Assembly (NCBI GenBank): GCA_013003715.1
Contig: JABDIN010000007.1
Coordinates: forward strand, 1 to 64,000
Origin: Desulfobacteraceae bacterium
GTDB taxonomy: Bacteria; Desulfobacterota; Desulfobacteria; Desulfobacterales; Desulfosarcinaceae
Direction of reading: 5' to 3'
Length of the DNA stretch: 64,000 nt
This document shows positions 1-7,737 of the stretch, one piece after another (the stretch's first letter is position 1; every line of letters begins with the position of its first letter). A program made the position numbers and the translations under genes. The notes under the pieces were generated by a model. It was not told the DNA's origin, ran no database searches, and saw nothing but the letters and a program-made list of their open reading frames with translations.

Positions 1-90
1 CCCCATCACATACCCGTCCAGGGCCGTGCGGGATATCACGTGATAGGCCGTGGACTCTCCGGTGATCATGATTCGCGGTATGCGGGCCAT
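1..90 (-). CDS. REP-associated tyrosine transposase, N-terminal part only
   Basis: The first 30 codons read MARIPRIMITGESTAYHVIS followed by RTALDGYVMG. This is the typical opening of REP-associated tyrosine transposases (RAYT, Y1_Tnp family), single-strand transposases related to IS200/IS605 that act at palindromic REP repeats. A GGAGAA ribosome binding site lies just before the ATG (position 90). The gene runs off the left edge, so the HUH motif and catalytic tyrosine cannot be checked. The name rests on the N-terminal similarity alone. Confidence 0.6.
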   Translation of the reverse strand, partial: MARIPRIMITGESTAYHVISRTALDGYVMG

Positions 91-202
91 CTCGGGTTCT
101 CCTTATTCTGATTCAAACCTATGAAAAGCGCGTTCATTCCCTATTACATCCGGCATCAACCTGTCAAGCAGAGTTTACCTGTCCCCGTCTTTTAAACCAA
201 GG

Positions 203-243
203 TGGCTCAATTTTCGCTACCGAAAATAAAATGGCTCATTTTT
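203..243. repeat. Two direct TGGCTCA-type repeats resembling IS21-family ends
   Basis: The box TGGCTCAATTTT (203-214) recurs as TGGCTCATTTTT (232-243), 29 bp apart. IS21-family elements carry several short direct repeats of this kind just inside their ends. No istA or istB gene is nearby, so if this is an IS end the element itself is gone. Weak evidence on its own; the ATPase fragment at 2117-2236 makes past transposition here more likely. Confidence 0.35.
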
Positions 244-270
244 AAACGACCGTTGATAACAGGCGGTTGA

Positions 271-1788
271 TCAATCCGGTCGGTTATAGCCGTCTTTCAC
301 GGCCTGTTCCATGGCCGACAGTTCTTCATCGGTCAGGAAGTCAAAGTGAGCGGATCTCTTCCTTGCGGAAAGGCTGCCGTTATTCTGCAGGCACAGCTGG
401 ATGAACAGGTCGATCAGGCGGTCAGGCATATCAATGATGTCCTGTATCGACTTCTTGGTATTGTCGTAGTTGGATAGAAAGCTGAGCTCTTCCACAAGCT
501 CTTCTTCGATCGTTTTGGTTACAAACTCGTACAAGGCTTCTGACTGAGCTGTCATATCCATATATTGATACCAGCATGCGGTATCGTTCTCGACGGTCAT
601 TTGTCCCATTTCATCCAGTCTATAATCAATGAGTTGAGCCAATGGCCGAGAGAACGCTTCCAGCGATGCATCATAGTCCGCCGGATTTTTGAGCATGACA
701 GCTGAAACCGGGAACATCAGCCCGCATGGCACCAGTTCCTGCAACGACAGGATGTTGTGTATCAGAAACCGATGGATTCGTCCGTTCCCATCCTCAAACG
801 GATGCAGGAACACAAAGCCATAGGCGATGGTCGCTGCATGAATGACCGGGGATACATTTCCCGCTTTCATCCGCTTATGGGAGTCGATCAATCCCTCCAT
901 CAGACTTTGCAGGTCATCGGGTTTTGGACAAATGAAATGTATGATCTCTTTCTGATAGGCAACCGTCTGGCCGACATAATTCTGACTCACCCGATAGTCG
1001 CTGTCTTTGAAACGCGGATCGACGATGCGGTTCTGAAGCTCTATCAGCCTTTCTTTTTCACAGAAGTCTTCCTTTTCAGCAAGCTGCAGCGATGTGATAA
1101 ACTTTTCAGTTCTGGAGGCGTTGGGCTTGATGTGCTCAATTTCAAAAGATGACTTTGTTTCCTTGTTGTAAAGGTAGCTCAGAGCCCGGCGAAGCAGTTC
1201 CGGAGGATATGCGGTGACGATATCCTCACACCTTTTACGCAGGTCGCATGAATCCAGTTTGGCAAGCTTTTCGGTTCGTCTTATGACCGGACAAAACGAT
1301 TTGGGACCAAGGAGGTTGTTTACAATGCGGTGACGTGAAGATTTCTCTCCGTTCAGAACGGTGTAATAATCCTTGGCTTCCAATGCATCGACATAGTTCC
1401 CGGAAGTCAGGTCGTCGACAGGCAGGTACTTTCCGGTCAGGAACTCATAGAAAAACCAGATTCTCCGAGTATACTTTCCGGTAGGTTTGGATTTGATGTA
1501 CTCGGTGAGCTCATCCTGAGAAGCTTTTTCGAAGATGCGAGTCAGCAAGTCCAGGTTGACCCCATCATATTTCAGCGCGAATTCAAGATGATCACCGACC
1601 TTTTCCCCAGGCCAATATTGGGTCCTGAAAACTTCTTCAACAAACCCGTCCTGAATTTTTGAATAGTGAGTGCCAGTAGTGGAAACCGACGAGCTGTGCC
1701 AGTTAGGCATACCTGCGAGTGCAAATTTTTCCAGCAAGTATGCGTAACCTGCCGGTCGAAAGTCAAAAACGTTTATTTCCATGGGCAA
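271..1788 (-). CDS. Fic-domain protein (predicted AMP-transferase), 505 aa
   Basis: Contains the complete Fic active-site motif HPFEDGNGRIHR at residues 329-340, with the catalytic His and the Asn/Gly/Arg of the phosphate-binding loop. Fic proteins usually transfer AMP from ATP to a hydroxyl of a target protein. An inhibition-like motif SSFEIEH lies at 213-219, N-terminal to the Fic core; canonical class II proteins have Gly or Asn after the Glu, here His. The 500-residue length is that of the large Fic family with a C-terminal extension (about 380-505), unknown in function. The gene stands alone, with a sigma70-like promoter and repeated boxes just upstream and mobile-element debris on both sides, so horizontal acquisition is likely. 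The target is unknown. Confidence 0.85.
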   Translation of the reverse strand: MPMEINVFDFRPAGYAYLLEKFALAGMPNWHSSSVSTTGTHYSKIQDGFVEEVFRTQYWPGEKVGDHLEFALKYDGVNLDLLTRIFEKASQDELTEYIKSKPTGKYTRRIWFFYEFLTGKYLPVDDLTSGNYVDALEAKDYYTVLNGEKSSRHRIVNNLLGPKSFCPVIRRTEKLAKLDSCDLRKRCEDIVTAYPPELLRRALSYLYNKETKSSFEIEHIKPNASRTEKFITSLQLAEKEDFCEKERLIELQNRIVDPRFKDSDYRVSQNYVGQTVAYQKEIIHFICPKPDDLQSLMEGLIDSHKRMKAGNVSPVIHAATIAYGFVFLHPFEDGNGRIHRFLIHNILSLQELVPCGLMFPVSAVMLKNPADYDASLEAFSRPLAQLIDYRLDEMGQMTVENDTACWYQYMDMTAQSEALYEFVTKTIEEELVEELSFLSNYDNTKKSIQDIIDMPDRLIDLFIQLCLQNNGSLSARKRSAHFDFLTDEELSAMEQAVKDGYNRPD

Positions 1789-1810
1789 ACCTCACAAAAT
1801 CATTATTTCT

Positions 1811-1957
1811 CTGCAAATATAGTTATAATAGCAAAGTATGTCAACAAAAATAAATATAGAAAGCCTGTAATCTGCAAAAACAATTACTGCGTCAAGTGGT
1901 GCGGTTGGAATTTGGGGATTCCCTGCAAAAATCATTATCTCGCTGCAAAAACGATTA
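1811..1957. repeat. Four copies of a 15-bp CTGCAAA box upstream of fic
   Basis: Three near-identical boxes occur: CTGCAAAAACAATTA at 1872-1886, CTGCAAAAATCATTA at 1923-1937 and CTGCAAAAACGATTA at 1943-1957. A looser copy, CTGCAAATATAGTTA at 1811-1825, overlaps the -10 element of the predicted fic promoter. The arrangement would suit binding of a repressor, or of the Fic protein or a lost partner. Function is inferred; the repeats are directly visible. Confidence 0.5.
1816..1844 (-). promoter_or_regulatory. Sigma70-like promoter of the fic gene
   Basis: Reading the minus strand, TTGACA (1844-1839) is followed after 17 bp by TATATT (1821-1816), about 28 bp before the fic start codon. Both boxes are near consensus and the spacing is ideal. 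Confidence 0.6.
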
Positions 1958-2116
1958 GAAACAGACATGTGACTGAAAAAATCATTACAGAGGCCGCCGG
2001 TGTAGAAAGACCTTTATACAGCGCAAGTCACTGTTATTTTAGGTGTTATGCGGCAAGCGTAGAAAGTGTAGAAAGGTTTCAGAGGTTACTCCCCCTTACT
2101 GTTCATTTTTTCAAAT

Positions 2117-2236
2117 CATGGGAAGAATCGAAAAGACAACCATTTGGCCAGAGGCGCGTTGATTGCCGCAGCCATGGAAAAACAAACCAGCGTCAATGCC
2201 GAGCATGTACGTATTGCCGCATCAGAAATTTTTTAA
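2117..2236 (+). pseudogene. C-terminal fragment of an ExeA/TniB-like AAA+ ATPase
   Basis: Forty codons ending in TAA read as a C-terminal AAA+ lid region; the core is NHLARGALIAAAMEKQ followed by TSVNAEHVRIAASEIF. The NxLAxxALxAAA...VxAEHVxxAxxE pattern is characteristic of ExeA-type ATPases found next to IS481/IS21-like and Tn7-like transposases. No upstream part with Walker motifs is present in any frame, so this is a remnant. Recognition is from family memory, not a search. Confidence 0.5.
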
Positions 2237-2622
2237 AGGAGGAGGAAAACGACTCTTCTTTTCACTTTTATTTGATAATTGTGTTCCTTTTATTGTGACT
2301 TTCAACAATGGTTGTCTATCGCCTGATACAGCAAATGGATGTCTGGTCAAAAGATCTGAATCTTTTTGATACACAAGGAAAGATCCGAAAAATGTGATAG
2401 AATCTAAACATGTGTTCAGCAACATTTTACAGCCTGTAGACGCACAGTTGGGGTTGCTCAGGAGAGGTGTTCTTTTTTCTTGACAATACTTATCATGGAT
2501 GTCCCCAAATTTTATTTTTACGCTGTTTTTTACCCTGAATTCTGGACACCGTTGTTCACCTATCGTTCTTCATCTACTATAGCATATCTGAGTAAATATT
2601 GGAAGTTACTTCTCAGGAATCA
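2237..2622. other. AT-rich intergenic stretch without a recognisable gene
   Basis: No supported coding region. The string GGATGTCCCC occurs at about 2493 and again at about 2632, inside AT-rich sequence. Such short GTCCCC-containing repeats are often seen near RAYT transposases, one of which opens the window. Read as mobile-element debris (inference). Confidence 0.35.
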
Positions 2623-3065
2623 TTAATTAAGGATGTCCCCCATTGGTCTCCTCGATTTTTTATGTACTCTTAAAAGCTCGCCGGTCCCTCCTGAAACGCA
2701 TCCAATAAAGGCAGAATGCAACCCCTTATTAATTACAATGAGAAGTATATATAAAAAATCAGATGATATTGATTCTATCCCTATCTCCATAAAAACAGCG
2801 GTAATAAAGGATCCCAATAATCCAACAATTCCTCCAAGAATAATGCCAGAGCCACTTCCAATAAAACCAGCAAGAAAACTGGGAAGGACCCAGATAAACA
2901 AACTCAGCCAATATGAAACAAATTGACAAGTTACACCATCATAATCTTGATTAATGAAAGTTAGAGAACTTAAACTAAAATACTCATTAAAAAAAATAAA
3001 GAATTAAATACAGTAATGACCTGCATACAATTGATTTCCAATTTTCTATCATTGACGGCTCCCAT
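2623..3065 (-). pseudogene. Frameshifted small membrane protein in the immunity position of the Rhs locus
   Basis: An ATG at 3065 with an AGGGAAG ribosome binding site, 25 bp after the probable Rhs tail, opens a frame reading MGAVNDRKLEINCMQVITVF that stops early. After a run of eight A (2989-2996, plus strand) another frame continues through TFINQDYDGVTCQFVSYW into a very hydrophobic, glycine-rich section and ends at 2623. One base added to the homopolymer would join both halves into a protein of about 146 residues with three or four membrane segments. Rhs toxins are typically followed by a small immunity gene, so immunity is the natural guess; no sequence family is recognised. If the break is real, the downstream part could only start at a weak TTG at 2901. 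Confidence 0.45.
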
Positions 3066-3090
3066 TATACGTCTTCCCTAATAATAGCAA

Positions 3091-4568
3091 TCATTGTAAA
3101 GTGGATACCCATTTTGTACATTCAATTTTTGCTACTATTGTAGTTGCAGTCCATATTTTTACATCGGCTATTTCTTGATCGAACTCCCTTCTGCCTTTTT
3201 GATATGTATCTCCAGCCACTTCATATGATCTTCCCCAGGGAGTAACCCCGCAATCATTTACACAAATACCTCCTTCAATTCTTATTTTTCTTATTTGTAA
3301 GTATCTTGGTAATCACGATATTTTGAAGCGGAACAATGTGCAATTCCGTGCTTACTTAGAACTGTGTTGGGACCAACCGGAGACATTCTACGTATCGGAT
3401 TCACTGGAATAGATATCTCTGGAGAGTACATACCTAAACTCCATTCGCTCTCAAAAATCAATTGGGAATCAATTAAAGTGGAAAACCATGGAATATCAAA
3501 TGAAAAGGTTTTCCAACACTTTAAACCGTTCATGTCAAACATAGTGGTAGGATTATTTCTAGCATATAAATAAATATTTATGCCACCGATGAACCCAATC
3601 GGATCAACTCTCAAATACCTCCCTACGCCCGGATCATGATACCTTTGGTAATTATAATGCAACCCGGTTTCCTCATCAAAATACTGTCCCGCAAACCTCA
3701 AATTACTCACTACTGTCGATGAGGGATCAACCGTAGCTTTGCCAAAGGCAGTATAAACCGCGCTCCAGACAACCGATCCATTCACAGCGGTAATCTTCTG
3801 GGGCGTTCCCAGATGGTCGTTGTGATAGAAGTAATATTCACCGCCAACCTTCATGAACAGGGGATCGGTGGTCCAGGTGGAGCCGGGCTTGTAGCCGTAG
3901 GTCTTGATCTCCGTTCCCGCGGCGTCATATTCGCCTATCAAGCCCTCATCGGCGTAATGAAAATGGGTCTTTAATCCCCCCATTTCCTTCCACAGCCTGC
4001 GGCCGAAGGGTTCGTAGTATTACTCGGCAATGACGATTCCGGTACCGTCCTCCACCCGCTCCAGGCGATCTTCCAGATTGTAAAAGAACCGTTGCACCAC
4101 CACGCCGCCAACGGCCTTTTCGGTGGTATTTCCATTTACGTCATAATTGTAAGTGACATCCCCGTGGGATTGCAACTCATTATTGGTGTTGTACAGCCAA
4201 TCCCCGCTCACATCCGCCGATGTCTTCCGGTTGCCCACGGCGTCATAGGTATAGTCCTCGTTGTTTCCCGCCACGGCCGGATTGGCCACATCGATGGGCC
4301 GGTACAAGTCATCATAATCATACCCGTAAATACCGTGTTCGGTGATCTTCTGGGTGATATTGTCCATGGCATCGTAGGTGTAGGCATAATTCATCACCGA
4401 ATTGCCCGCCGGGTTTTTGCCGGTGATGCCGGTGACGCGCTGGAGTGGGTCATACTGATACTCCCGCCGCGGGCAGCAGAAGATTGTCAGGCCGTCACGG
4501 GTGCAGACGCCATCGGTGATGTACACCGCATTGGCCGTTTTTCCCATTAGGTTTCCGTCCTCGGCATA
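3091..4568 (-). pseudogene. Decayed Rhs/YD-repeat toxin remnant
   Basis: YD repeats such as YDPLQRVTGITG, YTYDAMDNITQK and YNYDVNGNTTEK are followed by the Rhs core hyperconserved end (YHNDHLGTPQKI, GLHYNYQRYHDPGVGRYLRVDPIGF, in pieces) and a variable tail after NPTTMFDMNGL. The frame is broken in at least three places: an in-frame TAA at 4569-4571, another in-frame TAA at 4020-4022 (the frame continues exactly, YYEPFGRRLWKEMGG), and a stop at 3291 after which a shifted frame carries on (RIEGGICVNDCGVTPWGRSY ... WVSTLQ) to a TGA at 3091. No N-terminal secretion or PAAR part exists upstream, so the gene is also 5'-truncated. Intact relatives deliver C-terminal toxins to rival cells; this copy should be inactive. 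Confidence 0.8.
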
Positions 4569-4642
4569 TTAGAAGACCGTTGCACGGAACTCGCTATTAC
4601 TCAAGATGTCGGGGTTTGTGTTTTAGGCAGCTGAACTCAGGG

Positions 4643-5554
4643 TTATTTGCATTGATAAGGCCAGACGCGTTTTGTATTGGCCGGCACTCTTGTTCCATCG
4701 GGCATCAGATACGGTACGAGTACGTATTTCTCTTTTCCGGGTAACTTCAACATTGATGGTGAATCGTACGGTGGTTTCAGACGATAAAAGGCATTTGGGT
4801 CCATGAAATATCCGTTCTTCGGTGTTACAACGATGCCGTCGTTGGACCACTCCGGAGAATTACTGTATAGAATTGCAAAGTGCAAGGCATCACGGCGAGT
4901 CCTTTTCCCCATTGCACCGGTATTGGCTGTTTTTCCAATTTTATCTCCCATTTTGACCCTTGTCCCTATGGCCAGCGGTGACATTTCCAGGAGATGGGTG
5001 TATTGAGAATATGTCCAGAATGACAGACCTGTCTCGTCCGGCGTGTGGCGAAGCATGACTTCAATACCTTTTCTATTTCCCCTGTTCTCAAATTTGCCAA
5101 CCACCACACCATCAGCAACGGCCACTATCGGTGTTCCTCTGGGCTGGGGAATGTCAATGCCTTTGTGCAATGCTTTCCGTGACCGCTTGTGAGAATAATC
5201 AATGGCCCACTTTTCACTATCAATTTCAGGGCAATCCGCTTTATCAACGAATACAGGCACAAGGCCGGTTTCAATGACACCTCTGGCCTTTTGGATAGCG
5301 ACATTTTCAGCGCCACCGCCACCTTTGTATTTGCCGACCAACTTGCGAATTTCATCATTAATCTGATCGGGTGGAACAAATCCATCCACGGCGTCACAGG
5401 CTTTGCATGGGGAGACCTGCGGACTGTCCGAAAATCCTGCGGCCGGAAACAGCATGGAGATGGCTACCCCCATACAAAAATATGTTTTCAGATTTTTCAT
5501 TTTCTTTTTTTCTAAACCTTTCTTTATTTTTTTACCACAGAAAGCACATGTCAT
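4643..5554 (-). CDS. Secreted M23-family metallopeptidase
   Basis: Signal-peptide-like N-terminus (MKNLKTYFCMGVAISMLFPA, residues 19-38) followed by an M23/LytM domain. Zinc ligands are visible: HxxxD at His130-Asp134 (LHKGIDIPQPRG) and His225 in ALHF, with His187 in YTHLL as the usual catalytic-site histidine. Such enzymes cut peptide cross-links in murein, acting in the periplasm. Translation could start at 5554, where AGGATAGAG precedes the ATG, or at 5500, which gives a cleaner signal peptide. The upstream variant begins with a CAFCGKK motif and may be real. The C-terminal 60 residues are not a recognised domain. The gene stands alone next to the Rhs remnant; no functional link is evident. 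Confidence 0.8.
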   Translation of the reverse strand: MTCAFCGKKIKKGLEKKKMKNLKTYFCMGVAISMLFPAAGFSDSPQVSPCKACDAVDGFVPPDQINDEIRKLVGKYKGGGGAENVAIQKARGVIETGLVPVFVDKADCPEIDSEKWAIDYSHKRSRKALHKGIDIPQPRGTPIVAVADGVVVGKFENRGNRKGIEVMLRHTPDETGLSFWTYSQYTHLLEMSPLAIGTRVKMGDKIGKTANTGAMGKRTRRDALHFAILYSNSPEWSNDGIVVTPKNGYFMDPNAFYRLKPPYDSPSMLKLPGKEKYVLVPYLMPDGTRVPANTKRVWPYQCK

Positions 5555-5629
5555 TGTCTCTATCCTGTGGTATGAAACATAAAAGTAATGCCCCTACCCC
5601 CCATTTACAAGCAGATAGGACCGATGGTC

Positions 5630-6799
5630 ATGGACAGCACATTCGAAAAACGGCTCAAGCGCCGGATGATCGGGCAGGAAAAGACTTTTTTCGTGGCGGT
5701 GAGTCCGGGTTTCGAGTCCGTATGCGAACAGGAACTCGGTGCCTCGCCCCTAGGGATTAAGGGCGGTCGGATTCAGAAAGGCGGGGTGAAGTTCAAGGGC
5801 CGGTTGACGGACTGTTATTCGGCCAATCTGCACCTGAGGACTGCAACCCGCATCCTCATGCGCATCGACGATTTTGCCTGCACCAATTTCCGGCAGTTGA
5901 CGAAAAAAATCGGGCGTACGGATTGGGAGTTGTATCTGTACAAAAACACATCCGTCGATGTCCGGGTGACCACCAGAAATTCGCGCTTATACCACTCAGC
6001 GGCCATTGGGGAAAGGATCCGGGATACCATCGGCGTTCACCTGGATAAAAACGGGATCGATGCCCCGACGGTGGTCCGCCAAACCCTTCACGTGCGGCTG
6101 AACGGGGATCGGTTGACGATATCCATCGACAGCAGCGGCGACCCGCTGTTCAAACGCGGCCTGAAGGTTCATGCTGCGCTGGCGCCGATTCGTGAGTCCC
6201 ACGCCGCATTTGGGCTGATCAAGGGCGGTTTCAACGGCGAAGCACCGCTGATCGACCCCATGTCCGGATCGGGCAGCTTCAGCCTTGAGGCGGCCATGAT
6301 GGCCAAATTGATTCCTACCGGGTATTTCCGGCAATTTGCATTCATGGTATGGCCGGCCTTCAAACCCCACCATTGGGAATACATTAAGAAAAAAGCCAGG
6401 GAACGGATAAAAGACCATGCGGCTCCCCTGATATTTGCATCGGAAGCGGACAGCGTAGCCTGTGAACGCCTGGCATCCTCTTTCCGGCAGAATAATTTGA
6501 CGGATGTGGCCACTGTCCGATGTGTGGATTTTTTCGATTTGCGGCCGTCCGAATTCACCGCCCGCAAAGGCATGGTGGCGCTTAACCCGCCATATGGCCA
6601 CCGGATTGGCGATCAGGAGCAAAGCCGGTCGATGCATATCCGTCTGATCCAAAAGTTGATAATGGATTACCAGGGGTGGAACCTGGTATTGTTCACGCCA
6701 GTCAAATTCAGGGCCAATGACATCCCGTTCAAGGTGCGATCCTTTCCCATATTCCATGGTGGTTTGCAGATATTCCTATACACCGGGTGCATCCGATGA
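5630..6799 (+). CDS. THUMP-domain class I rRNA methyltransferase, RlmL/YpsC type
   Basis: N-terminal THUMP RNA-binding region (FFVAVSPGFESVCEQEL opening) followed by a Rossmann methyltransferase with SAM motif DPMSGSGSFSLEAA and the N6/N2-methylation motif LNPPYGHRIG. Enzymes of this family make m2G2445 in 23S rRNA (RlmL N-terminal half) or a related mark. The length matches the single-domain YpsC/RlmL form, without the RlmK half. The ATG at 5630 is chosen because AGGA lies nine bases upstream; ATGs at 5588 and 5624 are in frame. The exact target base is not decided by sequence reading. Confidence 0.85.
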   Translation: MDSTFEKRLKRRMIGQEKTFFVAVSPGFESVCEQELGASPLGIKGGRIQKGGVKFKGRLTDCYSANLHLRTATRILMRIDDFACTNFRQLTKKIGRTDWELYLYKNTSVDVRVTTRNSRLYHSAAIGERIRDTIGVHLDKNGIDAPTVVRQTLHVRLNGDRLTISIDSSGDPLFKRGLKVHAALAPIRESHAAFGLIKGGFNGEAPLIDPMSGSGSFSLEAAMMAKLIPTGYFRQFAFMVWPAFKPHHWEYIKKKARERIKDHAAPLIFASEADSVACERLASSFRQNNLTDVATVRCVDFFDLRPSEFTARKGMVALNPPYGHRIGDQEQSRSMHIRLIQKLIMDYQGWNLVLFTPVKFRANDIPFKVRSFPIFHGGLQIFLYTGCIR

Positions 6800-6910
6800 A
6801 TGTCGGCACGGTTCGGCTTTGGTATGGACTATTCGTCAAATAAGCATTAGTAATACGCTTGTTAAAAATCATTTTAATCATCACCAGTATCGGTGTGTAA
6901 CGGAGGCGAT

Positions 6911-7366
6911 ATGGAACCAAAAGAATTCGAATCGATTATATCGGCAGCGATCAATAACGAAATAGACGCCCACAAATTCTACCTGGCGGCAGCTGAAACG
7001 GTCGCCGATCCGCATTTGAAAAAGATGTTTCATGACTTTGCCGAGGAAGAAAAAGGCCATCAGCGAATTCTGGAGAATGTGAAATCAAATAAAAAGGCCA
7101 ACGTTCATTTTGCATCACTTCCGGATTACAAGGTATCGGATACAATGGAGACGCCCCCGCTGACGATGGACATGAAACCGGCCGATGCCATTGCGCTGGC
7201 AATGAAAAATGAAGAAGCTGCAATGCAGCAATATACGCAACTGGCCGACGCCTGCACCGATGCGGACAAAAAGAAAATTTTCCTGGAGCTGGCAGCCATG
7301 GAACGACAGCATAAATTTAAAATGGAAAAAGCGTTTGTGGATATCGGATACCCTGAAGTGTGGTAA
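6911..7366 (+). CDS. Ferritin-like diiron protein (rubrerythrin family, no rubredoxin)
   Basis: A four-helix ferritin-like domain of 151 residues with two repeated E...ExxH patterns: NNEIDAHKFY and EEEKGHQRI in the first half, KNEEAAMQQY and AAMERQHKF in the second. These supply the diiron ligands of rubrerythrin-type proteins, which reduce peroxide or handle iron in anaerobes. The C-terminal rubredoxin domain of classical rubrerythrin is absent, so an external electron donor would be needed. Start at 6911 follows a perfect GGAGG; the upstream in-frame ATG at 6893 is less likely. Monocistronic. Confidence 0.85.
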   Translation: MEPKEFESIISAAINNEIDAHKFYLAAAETVADPHLKKMFHDFAEEEKGHQRILENVKSNKKANVHFASLPDYKVSDTMETPPLTMDMKPADAIALAMKNEEAAMQQYTQLADACTDADKKKIFLELAAMERQHKFKMEKAFVDIGYPEVW

Positions 7367-7737
7367 TTCATGTATGAAATGGATTTCGGTTTTTCACACC
7401 TGTTGAAAATCGATCTAATGCGTCAAGCACACACCCAGCCGGCAACTATACATCATTGCAGAACATCGCGGATCATTTAAGATTCAACTCATTGCGCCGA
7501 TATTATTCTGAGAAGCCTAAATTTCTGTCCACAGGTTCATCGCGCCGACGGGATTATCATGAACACCGCCGTTCACAGGTGACCCGGGTAACGGGCCGAA
7601 TGTATTGCCGTGGTCCCCGAATCCGGGTGATGGCACTCAGGGTCCGTGGCCAATTGCGCCTGCGGACAGTAAAGCCGACGGGGGGCATGGCTTTTGAGGG
7701 GCATTCCAAGATAAAAAGTACGAAATAGAGGCATTCA
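7367..7737. other. Intergenic region before the hybrid kinase
   Basis: No supported gene, terminator or consensus promoter seen. The open frame at 7456-7728 has an Arg-rich composition and no ribosome binding site and is judged spurious. AGAGG at 7726-7730 is the ribosome binding site of the next gene. Confidence 0.4.

Noticed and set aside
7456-7728. Ninety-codon frame ahead of the hybrid kinase
   Set aside because: Arg-rich composition, no ribosome binding site and no family resemblance.
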